Of a stretch of DNA of 64,000 nucleotides, positions 28,403 to 39,099 are shown piece after piece. The DNA comes from Allodiplogaster sudhausi (Eukaryota; Nematoda; Chromadorea; Rhabditida; Diplogasteridae), in contig CALZFC010000080.1 in assembly GCA_945643635.1 (NCBI GenBank), forward strand, positions 1,596,001 through 1,660,000. The letters run 5' to 3'. Numbering within the stretch: the stretch's first letter is position 1; each line of letters starts with the position of its first letter. The notes below the pieces were generated by a model. It made no database searches. It was not told where the DNA came from and saw only the letters and a program-made list of their open reading frames with translations. The position numbers and the translations under genes are program-made.

Positions 28403-29356
28403 TAAGTGTTTGTTTACTACACGCGCAGGCTTCAAAGGGCAAGGGAGGAAATTGAAACGCATAGAGAGAGAGATAGAGAGAGAGAATGACGGAGAGAGAG
28501 AGAGCTATACATGGAGCGAGAGAAGAATGACCGAGGAACCCTGTGTTCGGGCTCTTTCAGCGACTGCAATGTCGACTAAAACAAGGACAGCACAGAGTTG
28601 TTTGTCCACCGTTCTGTGTTTTTGCCCATTTATTTCAACTTTGCTTTTTCTTCTTCCTCTTCCCCTTCGAAAGGCCTCTGGGAGGTTTAGTTATTTCTTC
28701 TAAAATAAATAGGCGTATGGCTAGAAGGAGCACGTTGAAACGGCGCATGTTTTGGATTGGAACGATAAAACAGAATTTGTAGTACTTTGACTAAGGCCTG
28801 ACTTCTTCTGGCGGATGCCCATGGAATTTGATCCAGCCGTGAGTTGAAAAAGAATGGAATGCCAACGAAATCGACCTGCTCCACAACAAGGAAATACCAG
28901 ATTCATCTCCGAGTTCAAACAAGCAACACTTTTTCAAAATTGCAGTTCGCTCGCTGATGCTCCTTGAAAATACGAGTTCAAGCGAGAAATTTGAAACCAG
29001 ACCTGCGAAATGCTCACGGAAGAAGAGCAAAAGGCGAAATGTCTCAAATTCACTCTCCTGCAATAATGAAACTTCAACGCATTCTTTCTTCCTTCTCCGT
29101 AGAATTTGACTCGCTTCGTTGAAAAAAAAAACGCTTGAAAGATTCTAGACGTTCAGATATACGAAGGACAAAAAATGGTACGACGAAGATAGATTATAAT
29201 GCATGAATGTACTTTGTTGATGCTTCTCTGAAATTTATTCGTATTTGCACAGGATTAATGATAACTATGTATGTAACTACTCGCATCTATAAATCGACAA
29301 ATCAAAAAGATTATAATAAAATAACTGAACGTGCTTGAACTGCTTAAGTTGAAATG
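28403..29356. other. intergenic, no supported gene
   Basis: A minus-strand open stretch at 28791-29063 is AT/GC-balanced, but I found no splice partner or recognisable motif. The rest is AT-rich spacer leading to the TATA box of the phosphatase gene. Confidence 0.5.
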
Positions 29357-29365
29357 TATAAAAGG
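29357..29365 (+). promoter_or_regulatory. TATA box of the phosphatase-like gene
   Basis: TATAAAAGG, followed by GCGCG, matches the consensus TATA element. It lies 95 bases upstream of the ATG at 29452, leaving room for a start site about 30 bases downstream near ATTCTCATCAC. Confidence 0.7.
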
Positions 29366-29451
29366 CGCGTCCTCGGTGTAATTCTCATCACTTTCCTATG
29401 CGATTCCTGCCTTAGTCGGTTGCAAGCTCTGCTCTTCTAATTTCTTCTGCT

Positions 29452-32400
29452 ATGGCCGACACCGTTAAGGAACTTTTGCTGGTTATTTCCACTATTTTTT
29501 CCTAATAATCTTTCAAAAGTTTTAGCTAAGAAAAAACAGAGAGAGAAAAATATTGGTATAACAATAGAGAGAGAAAGAATTAATTAAGCTGGGCGATTCC
29601 GGCTTGCCCGCCCCGTTGCTTCTGGGAGTCGCTGCGTGCGCGGCTGTCTTCGTGAACTGCTCGAAAAGTGCGCGACTTATTTTTAAACTCTACAACACCT
29701 ATAAATACCTCTTTGTAAAAAAAATTTGCAGAAAAGAAAAAGGAAGGGGCGTTACCGGAGAAGATTTCACATGAGAAGATCGAGAGAATTCCGGTGCCGA
29801 ATGATCTCCGCCAGCTGATCGAAAGTGAGGAAACACTACTGTATTCTCTCGAACTTACATATGAAGATGCCATGAAATGTTCCGCTGGTAGTGAGGGCAC
29901 TTGCCCGTGCTAACGATTGCCTTGTCATTGCTGTGGAATGCTAATCATTAATTCAAACATGAAATTCTCATGTAATTGGCGAATTTGCGTATAATATTTT
30001 GTTTAAAAGGCCATTTTATACTAACAAGTTCCCTTTGAACTTTCTGTACTTCCCTACCAAAATAACCAGCCGCCAGTTTTTTCCTTTTCAACTATTTAAA
30101 TCTTATATTGAAGTTTTTCTCCTTTTTTAGCTGGCGCAACCCGCATGACCAAGCTCGTCAACGACGACAATTTTGCTAAGACTTCTGCCACCTTGTACAT
30201 GGAGAAGGTTTCTCTCTTTCTCTCTCTCTCTCTCTCTTCCTCTCCCATTCTCTCTTTCTCTCTTTCTGTCTCTTCCCTCTCTCTCTTCTTCACCCATTCT
30301 CTCTATCCTTCGTTAACTCCTTTTCCGCTTAGATTGAGGAGGAGAAGAAGAAGCCGGAGAATCAGGATAACGAACATAACTTTACGAAGGGCGAGGAAAT
30401 CGATCCAAGGTGAATCCGAGGGATCAAGCCTTTCTTCCTCCAGACTTTTTGTTGTACAGCCTATTTTTCAGCCTCCCAAGACTTACTTCCCTTGCCAAAC
30501 ATTTCTCAGCTTCACCGATCTCTCTCCCTCTTTCTCTCTCTTCCTATTCCTCTAACCATCTGAGACTCTCTCTATTTTCCTCTATCTCTGACCGTATTAT
30601 TCTTTTTTTTCTCTCTCTCTTTCCTCTAGGTCTGACCGTCTTACTGTTTCTTCTCTTTCTCACTATCTTCTCCCTTTAGATACCCCGGTTATGTCAAGAT
30701 TCTGAGGCGCACTCGCGTGACGGACATCTTCGGCCGCCGCATGATCTTGCACGCGAATTACATCGAGAAAAACCGCGAGATCATTGCAAGCATGGTCAGG
30801 AATGAAAGGAGAGAGAGAGAAAGAGAGAGAAAAGAGAGAGAGGAGTGCGAGAGAGAGAGAGAGAGAGGATAAAGGAGGAGAGGGGAGAGAGAGGGAGAGA
30901 GATGGGGGGGGAGTGTGAGAGCGAGAAAGAAGAAGAAATGACTTGGAGTCATTTCGCGGCCTGAGTTTTCTTCGGTTCGTTGGCACAAAAGTTCAATGAT
31001 TGATCATTGATACATTGCAATCAGAAAAAGTAATCCGAGGCAAAGACAGAATGCTTTCGGTTACATTTCAAAGAATAATGGTGTGAAGAGAGAAAAGAAA
31101 TGAAGTGTAACAGCTTACCATTAGGTGTTCTCTCGCTACGAGCAGCCTCGCTTGTGGGAGTTCGTGCACGCCTCCGAGATATGCGCCATTGTTGATCTGG
31201 TCAACCTGGCAGAGCATCGGGTCAGAGATCTGACTAAGCGTGAGAAAAGGGAAAGAAGTGTCACCGTATACGTTGCAGCGCGACAAAGACGAGAAGCCGT
31301 ACTTTCCGATGAAGAAGGGTGCGTACGACGAGAACTATATGATGTTCAACTCGGAGAAAGGCACCCATTGGATTGACGTCCTCATGCACAAGGAATTCCA
31401 GCAGGCCAGTTATTCAACTGCTTATCTTATTTAAATACTTGTCAGATTTAATGAATCTAATCGAAACGGTGACATTTCAGGATGGCTTCGACGAACGCGA
31501 CCTGCTGATTTGCATACGTGACAAACAGCAAGTGAGAAGAGTGTTCCTCCCTCTTGCATCTCTCATCCCTTTCCTTTTCTCTTTCCAGTTGCGTGCCACG
31601 GACTGGAGGGTCCGTCACTATTACTACGATGGATTATCGACAAGCCGGTCAGCGATTGCCGTGGACTCGATGTTGGTGGCAGGAGGAGTTGAAAGAGAGA
31701 GGATGGCAGAGAAAGAGAGAGAGAGAGCGAGATAGAGAGAAAGAGAGAGAAAGAGAGAGCGAGAGAGAGAGAAAGAGAGAGAGAGAGGAGAGCAGAGAGA
31801 GAGAGGGAGCAGAGAAAGGGGTGAAGGTGAGTGATTGCAAAAGGAGGAAGAACTGTTCAGAAGCTGGCGTTCTTCGTGTACTGGCACCACCTCCGCAAGG
31901 GCAAGAAGGTGCTCGTCCACTGCAAGGAAGGCGGCTGCGCACCGGCGTCTTCATCCTCACGCTGGTGACTTTCAATCTCTTCATTTGCGATCGAAATCGG
32001 TAGCCGACCTTAATCCCTATTCTTCCCAACCCAAATCTACAATATGAATTGAAACTTGAATTCATTTTGCTCTGAGACGTTTTGATTTGAGCTTCTCTTC
32101 AAACGCTTCTTCGGCTCGCCAGACTTCGGACCGGTGAGAAGAATAGAAGAAAACGAAGAGCGTATCACTATTTAAATGAAACAATTTAGGAGGAAGTCGC
32201 GGAAGTCGCCGTTGAAGTGGAGATCTCTCGACCTGGAATGCTCATCAAGCAGCCCAATGTTTGACCAAAAGAAAATTTTCACTAAAAATTTCATAAAACT
32301 TGGTGTAATTATTTCTTTAAATTTAATTTGTAATGTTTAACGAACTAAGTAAACAAAAAAAAATTCAGCATGTGAAGGATGCCATCGAGTTGATGGAGAA

Positions 32401-33027
32401 GGCGCTGCGGTCGGAGTCGGTTCGATTGGAGAGAGACAGACACGAGGACAACTTGAAGTGAGAGAGTGGAGGAGATGGAGAGAGACAGACACGAGGACAA
32501 CTTGGAAGTGAGAGAGTGGAGGAGATGGAGAGAGACAGACACGAGGACAACTTGAAGTGAGAGAGTGGAGGTGATGGAGAGAGACAGACACGAGGACAAC
32601 TTGGAAGTGAGAGAGTGGAGGAGATAGAGAGAGACAGACACGAGGACAACTTGAAGTGAGAAGAGAGGATGGAGAAGGATGGCAATGCAAACCCATTGCA
32701 GGGAAGTGACGGACCCGCTAAAGGAGATTGCCGTTGCCCTCTCCCTCCGCCGTGGTGATCCTCCCGTCAAACTCTCCCGTTGTACGTCTTCATCATTTAT
32801 CATTTCTTTGTATGGAACAACTAAAATCTCTTTTCCTCTCAGTGATCCAGCCTAAGACCGCGCTGGAGAAGTTGGAGTGGACTCGAACTGGAGGTCGATC
32901 CGTCTGTTTAAGTATTCTTCTTGATGATGGCATATTTTCAGGCGACTACCACCACCAGTGGCAGAAAAAGATGGAAGCCCAAGGTCTTTTTTCTCATAAT
33001 CCTGAAAAAAATAAAGGGTATTCATAG
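29452..33027 (+). CDS. protein tyrosine phosphatase-like protein with disrupted signature
   Basis: This is a classical PTP fold that would remove phosphate from tyrosines if active. It has 16 exons, about 416 residues allowing for one missing base: 29452-29481, 29737-29824, 30131-30207, 30333-30409, 30680-30794, 31125-31220, 31279-31404, 31481-31531, 31589-31647, 31851-31964, 32092-32133, 32190-32258, 32369-32457, 32702-32781, 32843-32893, 32942-33027. PTP landmarks in order: RYPGYVKILRRTRV, LHANYIEKN (substrate-loop region), RLWEFVHASEICAIVDLVN, DWRVRHYYYDG, then VLVHCKEGGC. The HCx5R motif needs one extra base before the Arg to continue into RTGVFILTL; downstream exon phases fit only if that base is present. 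No normal WPD loop is visible after RHYYYDG. The C-terminus continues past the domain with a charged tail. The assembly may carry a base error, or the copy is a pseudo-phosphatase. Confidence 0.75.
32426..32665 (+). repeat. 49/50-bp minisatellite spanning an exon-intron boundary
   Basis: Five copies of GAGAGACAGACACGAGGACA..., starting at 32431, 32480, 32530, 32579 and 32629, alternate in length 49, 50, 49, 50, so the higher-order unit is 99 bp. The first copy covers the last codons of a phosphatase exon (ERDRHEDNL) and its donor AA|GTGAGA; the other four lie in the intron and each repeat that donor. Confidence 0.9.
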
Positions 33028-33114
33028 GGATAACGATTGAAATGAAACAATGAAAGCAGAATTATAATTTTTTAATAATTAAGCGCAAAAATGGGATCAG
33101 CAGGACCAGGAAAT

Positions 33115-34619
33115 CCGGGGGTATGACAAATGCGCAGCGGTCATTTGCGCAGCGGACATTTGCGCAGCGGTCATTTGCGCAGCAGTCAAAAGCGCAGCGC
33201 CTGGCCTGGTGCGTATGTGACGGCGAATTGTTACCATTTTGTCTGTTCAAACCATGTTGGACATCTTTATAACTGATCTGTTTATTTGTTAAGGCCATTT
33301 CAACTCCACTATTAATCATTCATGACGTCTTACAGTTGACAATTGGTGAATTAAAGTTCAAATCATGCGACTTCAGCGTGTTTCCGGCCCCCGTTTTTAA
33401 ATTCAATTTACAGGACAACAATAAAGATAGACAAGAATGACAGGGGCAATATACCTTCATCAATGTTTTTAAAACTGAACAGGAACACTGTTGCAAACTA
33501 AATTTTAATTCAAAAAAAATTCTAAGGCTAGCATAAGAAACGCTGGAACTAAATGATCGACTTCGTCTCCGCCCATGCTTCAATTTCTGAGGGCCTTTTT
33601 CTCGTTCTCTTTTTCTGAGATTCGTGAGCATGAGAAAATATTGTATGAAATGGTAATTTATTTTCTTTGTTAACCATTTCGTTATTTTACATATCACGGA
33701 GCTCTCGTTCTCATTTTCTCTCTCTCTTTCAATCTCTCTCTCTCTCTCTGTCTCTGTCTCTTTATCTCTCTCTCACTCACTATCCTTACATTTGCCCATT
33801 AAAGGAGATCTCCGGCGAATAATTAAAGTGTTATTTTTTCGCATGGTTCAGTTTGTCTCGGCGAAAAAGATGATTCAGGAAGTTTGAATTATTTTCATCT
33901 TATCGTTTCAGAATTATAGCCATGTTAAATATCACTGGTAGAGAATTGGCTATTGTATATATTTGAACCCTCCTATTTTGCAACGCTTTCTCGGCTAGAA
34001 CAGGCGAGATGCTACAGTAGCGCTACAGAGCGTATAGTAGTGCTAGAGAAAATAGTTATTCCCGGATGATTCTTTTAACTTCATTTTCAATTTACTACGT
34101 GTAATATGTCCATTGTTATGATAATTGTTTTTAAATTATAGGCGGATGCTGAAACTGCAATAATGACAGTAATCCTGCGTTTCTTATGCTAGCCTATGAT
34201 TTTTTTTGAATTAAAATTTAGCTTACAACAGTGTTCCTGTTCAGTTTTAAAAACATTGATGAAGGTGTATTGCCCCAGTCATTCTTGTCTATTTTTATTG
34301 TTGTCCTGTAAATTGAATTTAAAAACGGGGGCCGAAAACACGCTAAAGTCGCATGATTTGACCTTTAATTCACCAATTGTCAACTGCAAGACGTCATGAA
34401 TGATTAATAGTGGAGTTGAAATGACCTTAACAAATAATCAGATCAGTTATAAGGATGCCCAACATGGTTTAAACAGACAAAATGGTAACAATTCGCCGTC
34501 ACATACGCACCATTCCAGGCGCTGCGCTTTTAACCGCTGCGCAAATGACCGCTGCGCAAATGTCCGCTGCGCAAATGACCGCTGCGCAAATGACCGCTGC
34601 GCATTTGTCATACCCCCGG
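33115..34619. mobile_element. 1.5-kb inverted-repeat DNA transposon, non-autonomous
   Basis: The ends are perfect inverse copies (CCGGGGGTATGACAAATGCG at the left, its complement at 34619) and the arms stay nearly identical for about 430 bases (33115-33543 and 34177-34619). The element is flanked by AAAT on both sides (33111-33114 and 34620-34623), a candidate 4-bp target-site duplication. Each arm carries short subterminal repeats of GCGCAGCGGTCATTT, one more unit in the right arm. The central 630 bases include a CT tract and no transposase. Superfamilies making 4-bp duplications include Chapaev, Sola and Ginger; I cannot choose. Matching small open frames in both arms merely reflect the duplication. 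Confidence 0.85.
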
Positions 34620-34654
34620 AAATCCTCGCTCAACAGAATGTCGAGGAGTAGGGA

Positions 34655-35087
34655 GGATCTCCTCGCTGTCTCTGCTTCTCTCGGATCTCCTCGCTGTCTC
34701 TGCTTCTCTCGGATCTCCTCGCTGTCTCTGCTTCTCTCGGATCTCCTCGCTGTCTCTGCTTCTCTCGGATCTCCTCGCTGTCTCTGCTTCTCTCGGATCT
34801 CCTCGCTGTCTCTGCTTCTCTCGGATCTCCTCGCTGTCTCTGCTTCTCTCGGATCTCCTCGCTGTCTCTGCTTCTCTCGGATCTCCTCGCTGTCTCTGCT
34901 TCTCTCGGAACTCATCGCTGTCTCTGCTTCTCTCGGATCTCCTCGCTGTCTCTGCTTCTCTCGGATCTCCTCGCTGTCTCTGCTTCTCTCGTTATCTCCC
35001 CTTTCTTCTCTTCTCTCCTCGCTGTCTCTGCTTCTCTCGTTATCTCCCCCTTTCTTCTCTTCTCTCCTTAGCTTCTCCCTGGCCATT
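34655..35087. repeat. 28-bp minisatellite, about 12 copies plus 48-bp duplicates
   Basis: The unit is GGATCTCCTCGCTGTCTCTG followed by CTTCTCTC, 28 bp, in an almost homogeneous array to about 34990. Two degenerate 48-bp copies containing CCTTTCTTCTCTTCTCTCCT follow. It begins 32 bases after the transposon end. The unit is not a multiple of three, so all three frames cycle and stay open. Confidence 0.92.
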
Positions 35088-35934
35088 TTTGCTTCTTCTC
35101 CTGTAGAGAATAAAGTGTTTATGTTCACCTTTGCTTTTCAGCACGTATATATACAAAAGTGGATTATCTTCTATTTCAAATGTGTTCGTATTTCTCTCAC
35201 AATTCTCGGAGAAGACATCAAAGAATTTTTGCTTCGTAAATAGCAGAAATAATCAAAAACCATTGAAAACGAACTTTCACTCCAAAATTACTGATCTCGC
35301 TTTGTTGGAATCCTACTTATCAAGTTCTATCTTGGTTGACGAGCTGTTATCCTGGATTTCTTAAAGTTTTACGAATATTTCCCCATAATTTTCTGTTTTC
35401 CTTCAGTCTCAGTTCTGTCCTTCAATCTGTTGTTATCCCTTTTCTTATTATCGCCGACTTCTTCATCCACTTCCCCATGCAATGCATGCTTCTCTCATGT
35501 GAACGAGTCCCTTCGCCCTGCTCTCGTCGTCTGGCCTTCGTACTCTCTCACTCTCTTCCTCTCCCACTCCTTTGGTCTGACTGGTCCCCCTTTCACCCTC
35601 ACTCGCACGTAGACCGAAAAGAACCGTTCTTCCCCGTTCCTCGCCTCCGCGAGCTTCGGCTCTTCTTCATCTCGTGGACGCTGTCTGGTGCACGAAACTT
35701 CCACAGGCAACAGCCGCCGCCAGCCCGGTCAGTTACTTCAGTCGAAGAGAAGAGCCAGGTTTAGTATTTAGAAAAAGTAAAAAGACAACGTCAAAGGGCA
35801 GCTAAAATTATAAGACTACTATGAAAAAACAAAGGGATAATCCGTAGAATGAAGGCGGATTATGCCGATCCCTTTCTTTCCTCCCCTTAACTCCGTTCTT
35901 CCCCTCAGGAACTCTCTCGAATGCGTCGACGTCG
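35088..35934. other. spacer with a possible leader exon
   Basis: An open, GC-richer stretch at about 35590-35758 ends at CCAG|GTTTAG and could be a leader or coding exon of the gene starting at 35935, whose first exon follows a CTCAG acceptor at 35909. The reading frame is undecided. The remainder is AT- or CT-rich spacer. Confidence 0.35.
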
Positions 35935-37141
35935 ATGGCGGCTTCTTCCTTCTTCTCGCAGATCTTCGCTCGTGCTCCTCGTGCCAAACTCTTCGAACTC
36001 GTAGACTCCTCCTCGCAGCTTCTTCTCGTTTGCTTCCTTTCTTTTTGTCTTCATTTACAACTTGACTTCTTAAAGATATGCTGTATTTCAACTTGAACTT
36101 TGTTTGTTTGTGCGGAGTTCCGCGTTCTCTCTCATTCACTTCCGCTTTTTCCTCTGTGATGTGGGCACAGAATCGATCGTAAGGGAAGAAGAGAGTGAGC
36201 GAGGGTGAGAAAGGAACCACAATATGGATGGAAAAGGTACAGAAATGCAGAGGCTATGCATGTATGTACATACATACATACATACGGATGACGACTATGA
36301 ATAACTTGTAATGTGGGGATGATGTCAACGATAGAAATAATGACTGTTCTTTGTAGTTTCTTTGTTAGAAGTAGTGTTCAGTTTTCTAACTTTCCTTATT
36401 TGAGGTGGATTCTGAAGAGGAATGGAAGTATGGCCGGTGCCAGCCACTCGCTCAACCATGGATGTCTTCCCGTTCTCCGCCTCGACTTCTCTCGCTTCCG
36501 CCAGAAAGGATCGGACTCAGCAGGCAACTTCACCACCACCAATTACTTTCTCTTAACTGCATATATTTATTCCTGGAATATGAAAATATGTGACTTTACT
36601 GCTATATAAACAAGCACTTGTAATATGTACACAAAGAAGGGAAAGGTAAAAGGATCTCCCTTCCCCTTGCAGATCGGCCTCTGCTGGCTTCAACTTGACG
36701 TGTTCCGTGGAAAGAACCCCCAGACGCAGTGAAGAGCCGCCGGAGATTCGAGTGAGCAGAGAAGAACTCTTTAAAATGGCATTTGTTTCCGAATATGTAT
36801 GCATTCATTTTGAGAAGAATATGAATTAACATGCCTCACAATCAGTTCCAGATCACAAGCAAGAATGAGGAACCTTCTGCTGAGGAGCTATTCATACTCG
36901 TTCAAGGGATACATCAAAAGGCGCTGCAAAAGGCGGTTCGTCTTCTCCAGATTTTACGTATTATTAATTTTTGACTGGAGCAAAAATCGAGAAGACTAAA
37001 AAAATACTTGGATTCAAGGCCTCCTCTGCGAACTTGTCGCGAGCTGATCCACCTTCTTCCTCTCACTTCCTCAGCAGCCACCGCATCGACATTGGCTCGG
37101 AAGAGTCGGAGACTCTTGCCCCTCTTGGCGGGGCTCCCTAG
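35935..37141 (+). CDS. small lineage-specific protein, copy 1
   Basis: The first exon starts at ATG 35935 and encodes MAASSFFSQIF, ARAPRAKLF, ELVDSSSQLLLV. Further exon candidates lie at 36407-36540 (frame uncertain), 36664-36750 (RSASAGFNLTCSVERTPRRS), 36844-36933 (NEEPSAEELFILVQ, GIHQKALQKA) and 37019-37141 (ASSANLSRADPPSSS, ending ETLAPLGGAP and TAG). It is a clear paralogue of the gene at 39100: RAPRAKLFELVDSSSQLLLV matches RAPKGKLVQLVDSSSQLILV, and ELFILVQGIHQKAL matches NLFVLVDKIRTNAL. No known domain is recognised. The protein is small, Ser-rich and without signal peptide or membrane segment. The second exon and exact splice points are not settled. Confidence 0.55.
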
Positions 37142-37599
37142 TCCTATTTCTAACAGCTAGCATCATATTATTTTACTTAATTGCTTTTTTAACGTGTTCT
37201 CTTGCTTTTTCAATAACCTTTTATGGATTTATTTTACTCGTTCATTGTATACATACATATGTAAACATCTATATGTAAACACGTATGTATAATATGTATT
37301 TAGATGTCTTTGTGGACTTGACACTTTACTTTGTTCACTGGAATAAAGAAGATCCCCTCACTGGTGCGGATATAATGTGAGCTACATACATATAGTGCAT
37401 ATGTTTGTATGTATGTATATACATAAGACGATGTAAACTTTAAAAAAATCCATTTCTTAGCCGTTACAATTCTCTTGGCAAGTACATGCCTTTCCAATTA
37501 TTCAGTTTATAATATTGAGCTTATATCTACGCAACTTTATCCGTCATTCATAAAGAACATCGTAAGCAAGGCAGAGAAAGAGGTGTGCGCTGTCTTGTT

Positions 37600-38206
37600 T
37601 TATCCGGCCTTGGCCTTCTTCTTGAAAGCCGTGCAGTCCACGGCCTCTGCCTTGACCGCCTTCCCTGTCTGCACTTCTGTCCATTGACCATCTCAAAAGT
37701 GAATCCAGAATTTCTAGTTATGAATCTCTCTTCCTCTTTTAAAGCTAATTCTACAATTCTGTAACAATTTTAATTGATATTTCATATATTTGAAAATGGT
37801 AAAAAAAAAGATCTGAGGCCCTGCTTTGCCTTGCGCCACTTTTTGGCGTTGCTAAGCGGACCGTAAAAGACATCGTATGGTTTCTCACACTTGTACCTGC
37901 AAATTTGTCATTTTGTTTAGTTTGTTTTAAATAAACTTCATTTGCAAAGAATAATTTGTGAGCAAAGACAGACTTACAGTCCATTAACAGGCTCGCCAAT
38001 GTCCTTGCAATCAAAAAAGGGATGACTGGGAATCCTCGCAATCTCATGAACGAGAACGGGACAGTTGGCTGCAGTACATAGAGGGTTTTATTCAATATGT
38101 TGATCGTAGGATATTCATTCAATAATCCTATCCATACACAGTCTCTCTTACCTGCGGCGGCAACCGCAGCGAGAGCAAGGAAGCAAACAGCGAATCGGTG
38201 AAGCAT
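37600..38206 (-). CDS. small secreted four-cysteine protein
   Basis: Four exons on the minus strand join in phase to 104 residues: 38206-38152, 38068-37978, 37896-37820, 37691-37600. A textbook signal peptide (MLHRFAVCFLALAAVAAA) is followed by a basic mature part with four Cys: ANCPV, FFDCKDIGEPVNG, LYKCEKPYDVFYG and AVDCTAFKKKAKAG. The spacing plus PVNG and DGQW is vaguely sushi-like, but the module is too short to claim. The third intron would use a GC donor (AGG|GCCTCA), the only join that keeps phase. The gene lies between two related + strand genes and is transcribed against them. Role: secreted, otherwise unknown. Confidence 0.65.
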
Positions 38207-38272
38207 TTCTAAATCTGAAGGGGAAATTTAATGGAAGCGGAAGAAGGCGTACTGATATTCGATGCGACGGCC

Positions 38273-38281
38273 CTATTTATA
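38273..38281 (-). promoter_or_regulatory. TATA box of the secreted-protein gene
   Basis: On the minus strand the sequence reads TATAAATAG, about 70 bases upstream of the start codon at 38206, a normal spacing for a short 5' leader. Confidence 0.65.
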
Positions 38282-39099
38282 TGGGGAGAATTTGTAGGAG
38301 TAAAGAAGAAGAGAAGTGAGAGAACACGGGGGATGATAAGCTGTAGGAATACTAATGAAATGCACATGTACAAAGATATTTAAAATGGAATTCATCTGTT
38401 TTCCTACAAATCCTACGTTTCCACTCAATATTATGTCCGTTTGCCTCTCAATATTTGTTTAAAATGTCGTTTTTATATGGAAAGTGAGAAATATGTATGT
38501 ATGTACATGGCTTTGCGACACTGTTCAAACTTTGGTTTCTAATTCACCGAACAAACCCTTTCTTTTGTATTTATTTTCAAAGATTTCGTATGGAGCCCCG
38601 TCGGATACTTTGATGAATCAGAAGAGCAGAAAGAGTTTCTTCTATCATCAGATGCTTTCTGCTTCCAGCTGATAAACGTTCTTTGCTTCCTTTCTTTTTG
38701 AACTCCCCATCAGAGTGATGCACCCGAGAACACAAACTTCATAGGAGTCGTAGTTCTTTGAGCTCGTTCTCTGCTCTCTCTCTCTCTCTCTCTGCTTGTC
38801 TCTTCTCTCTCTTCTTCCACTCACTCTCGCTATTTCTCTCTCTTTCTCTGTCTCATCTCTCTTCTTTGGCTAGGTTAAAAATAAATGACTCTTCTGACAG
38901 ATCTTTGTCATAGGGCGCGAATTTAAGACTATCTGGAGTGATCAATTCAATTTTCGGCGCTTGTTTACACAAAGTGTTGTGATATTTGTGTGTTCTTTCC
39001 CTCTAAAAAAGAATGCCAACTTATTATGCTTATAATTTGCCTGCAAATCGTTGATATCGTTAATGGTTCATTGTATCTAAGAACCCTCTTAATTCCTTG

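Noticed and set aside
33062..34651. Two similar protein frames (SRRCAF..CANDRCAN) in opposite orientation
   Set aside because: They lie in the arms of an inverted-repeat transposon and reflect its duplicated DNA.
34482..35243. 253-codon frame with a repeated Ser/Leu pattern
   Set aside because: It is an artefact of the 28-bp pyrimidine minisatellite.
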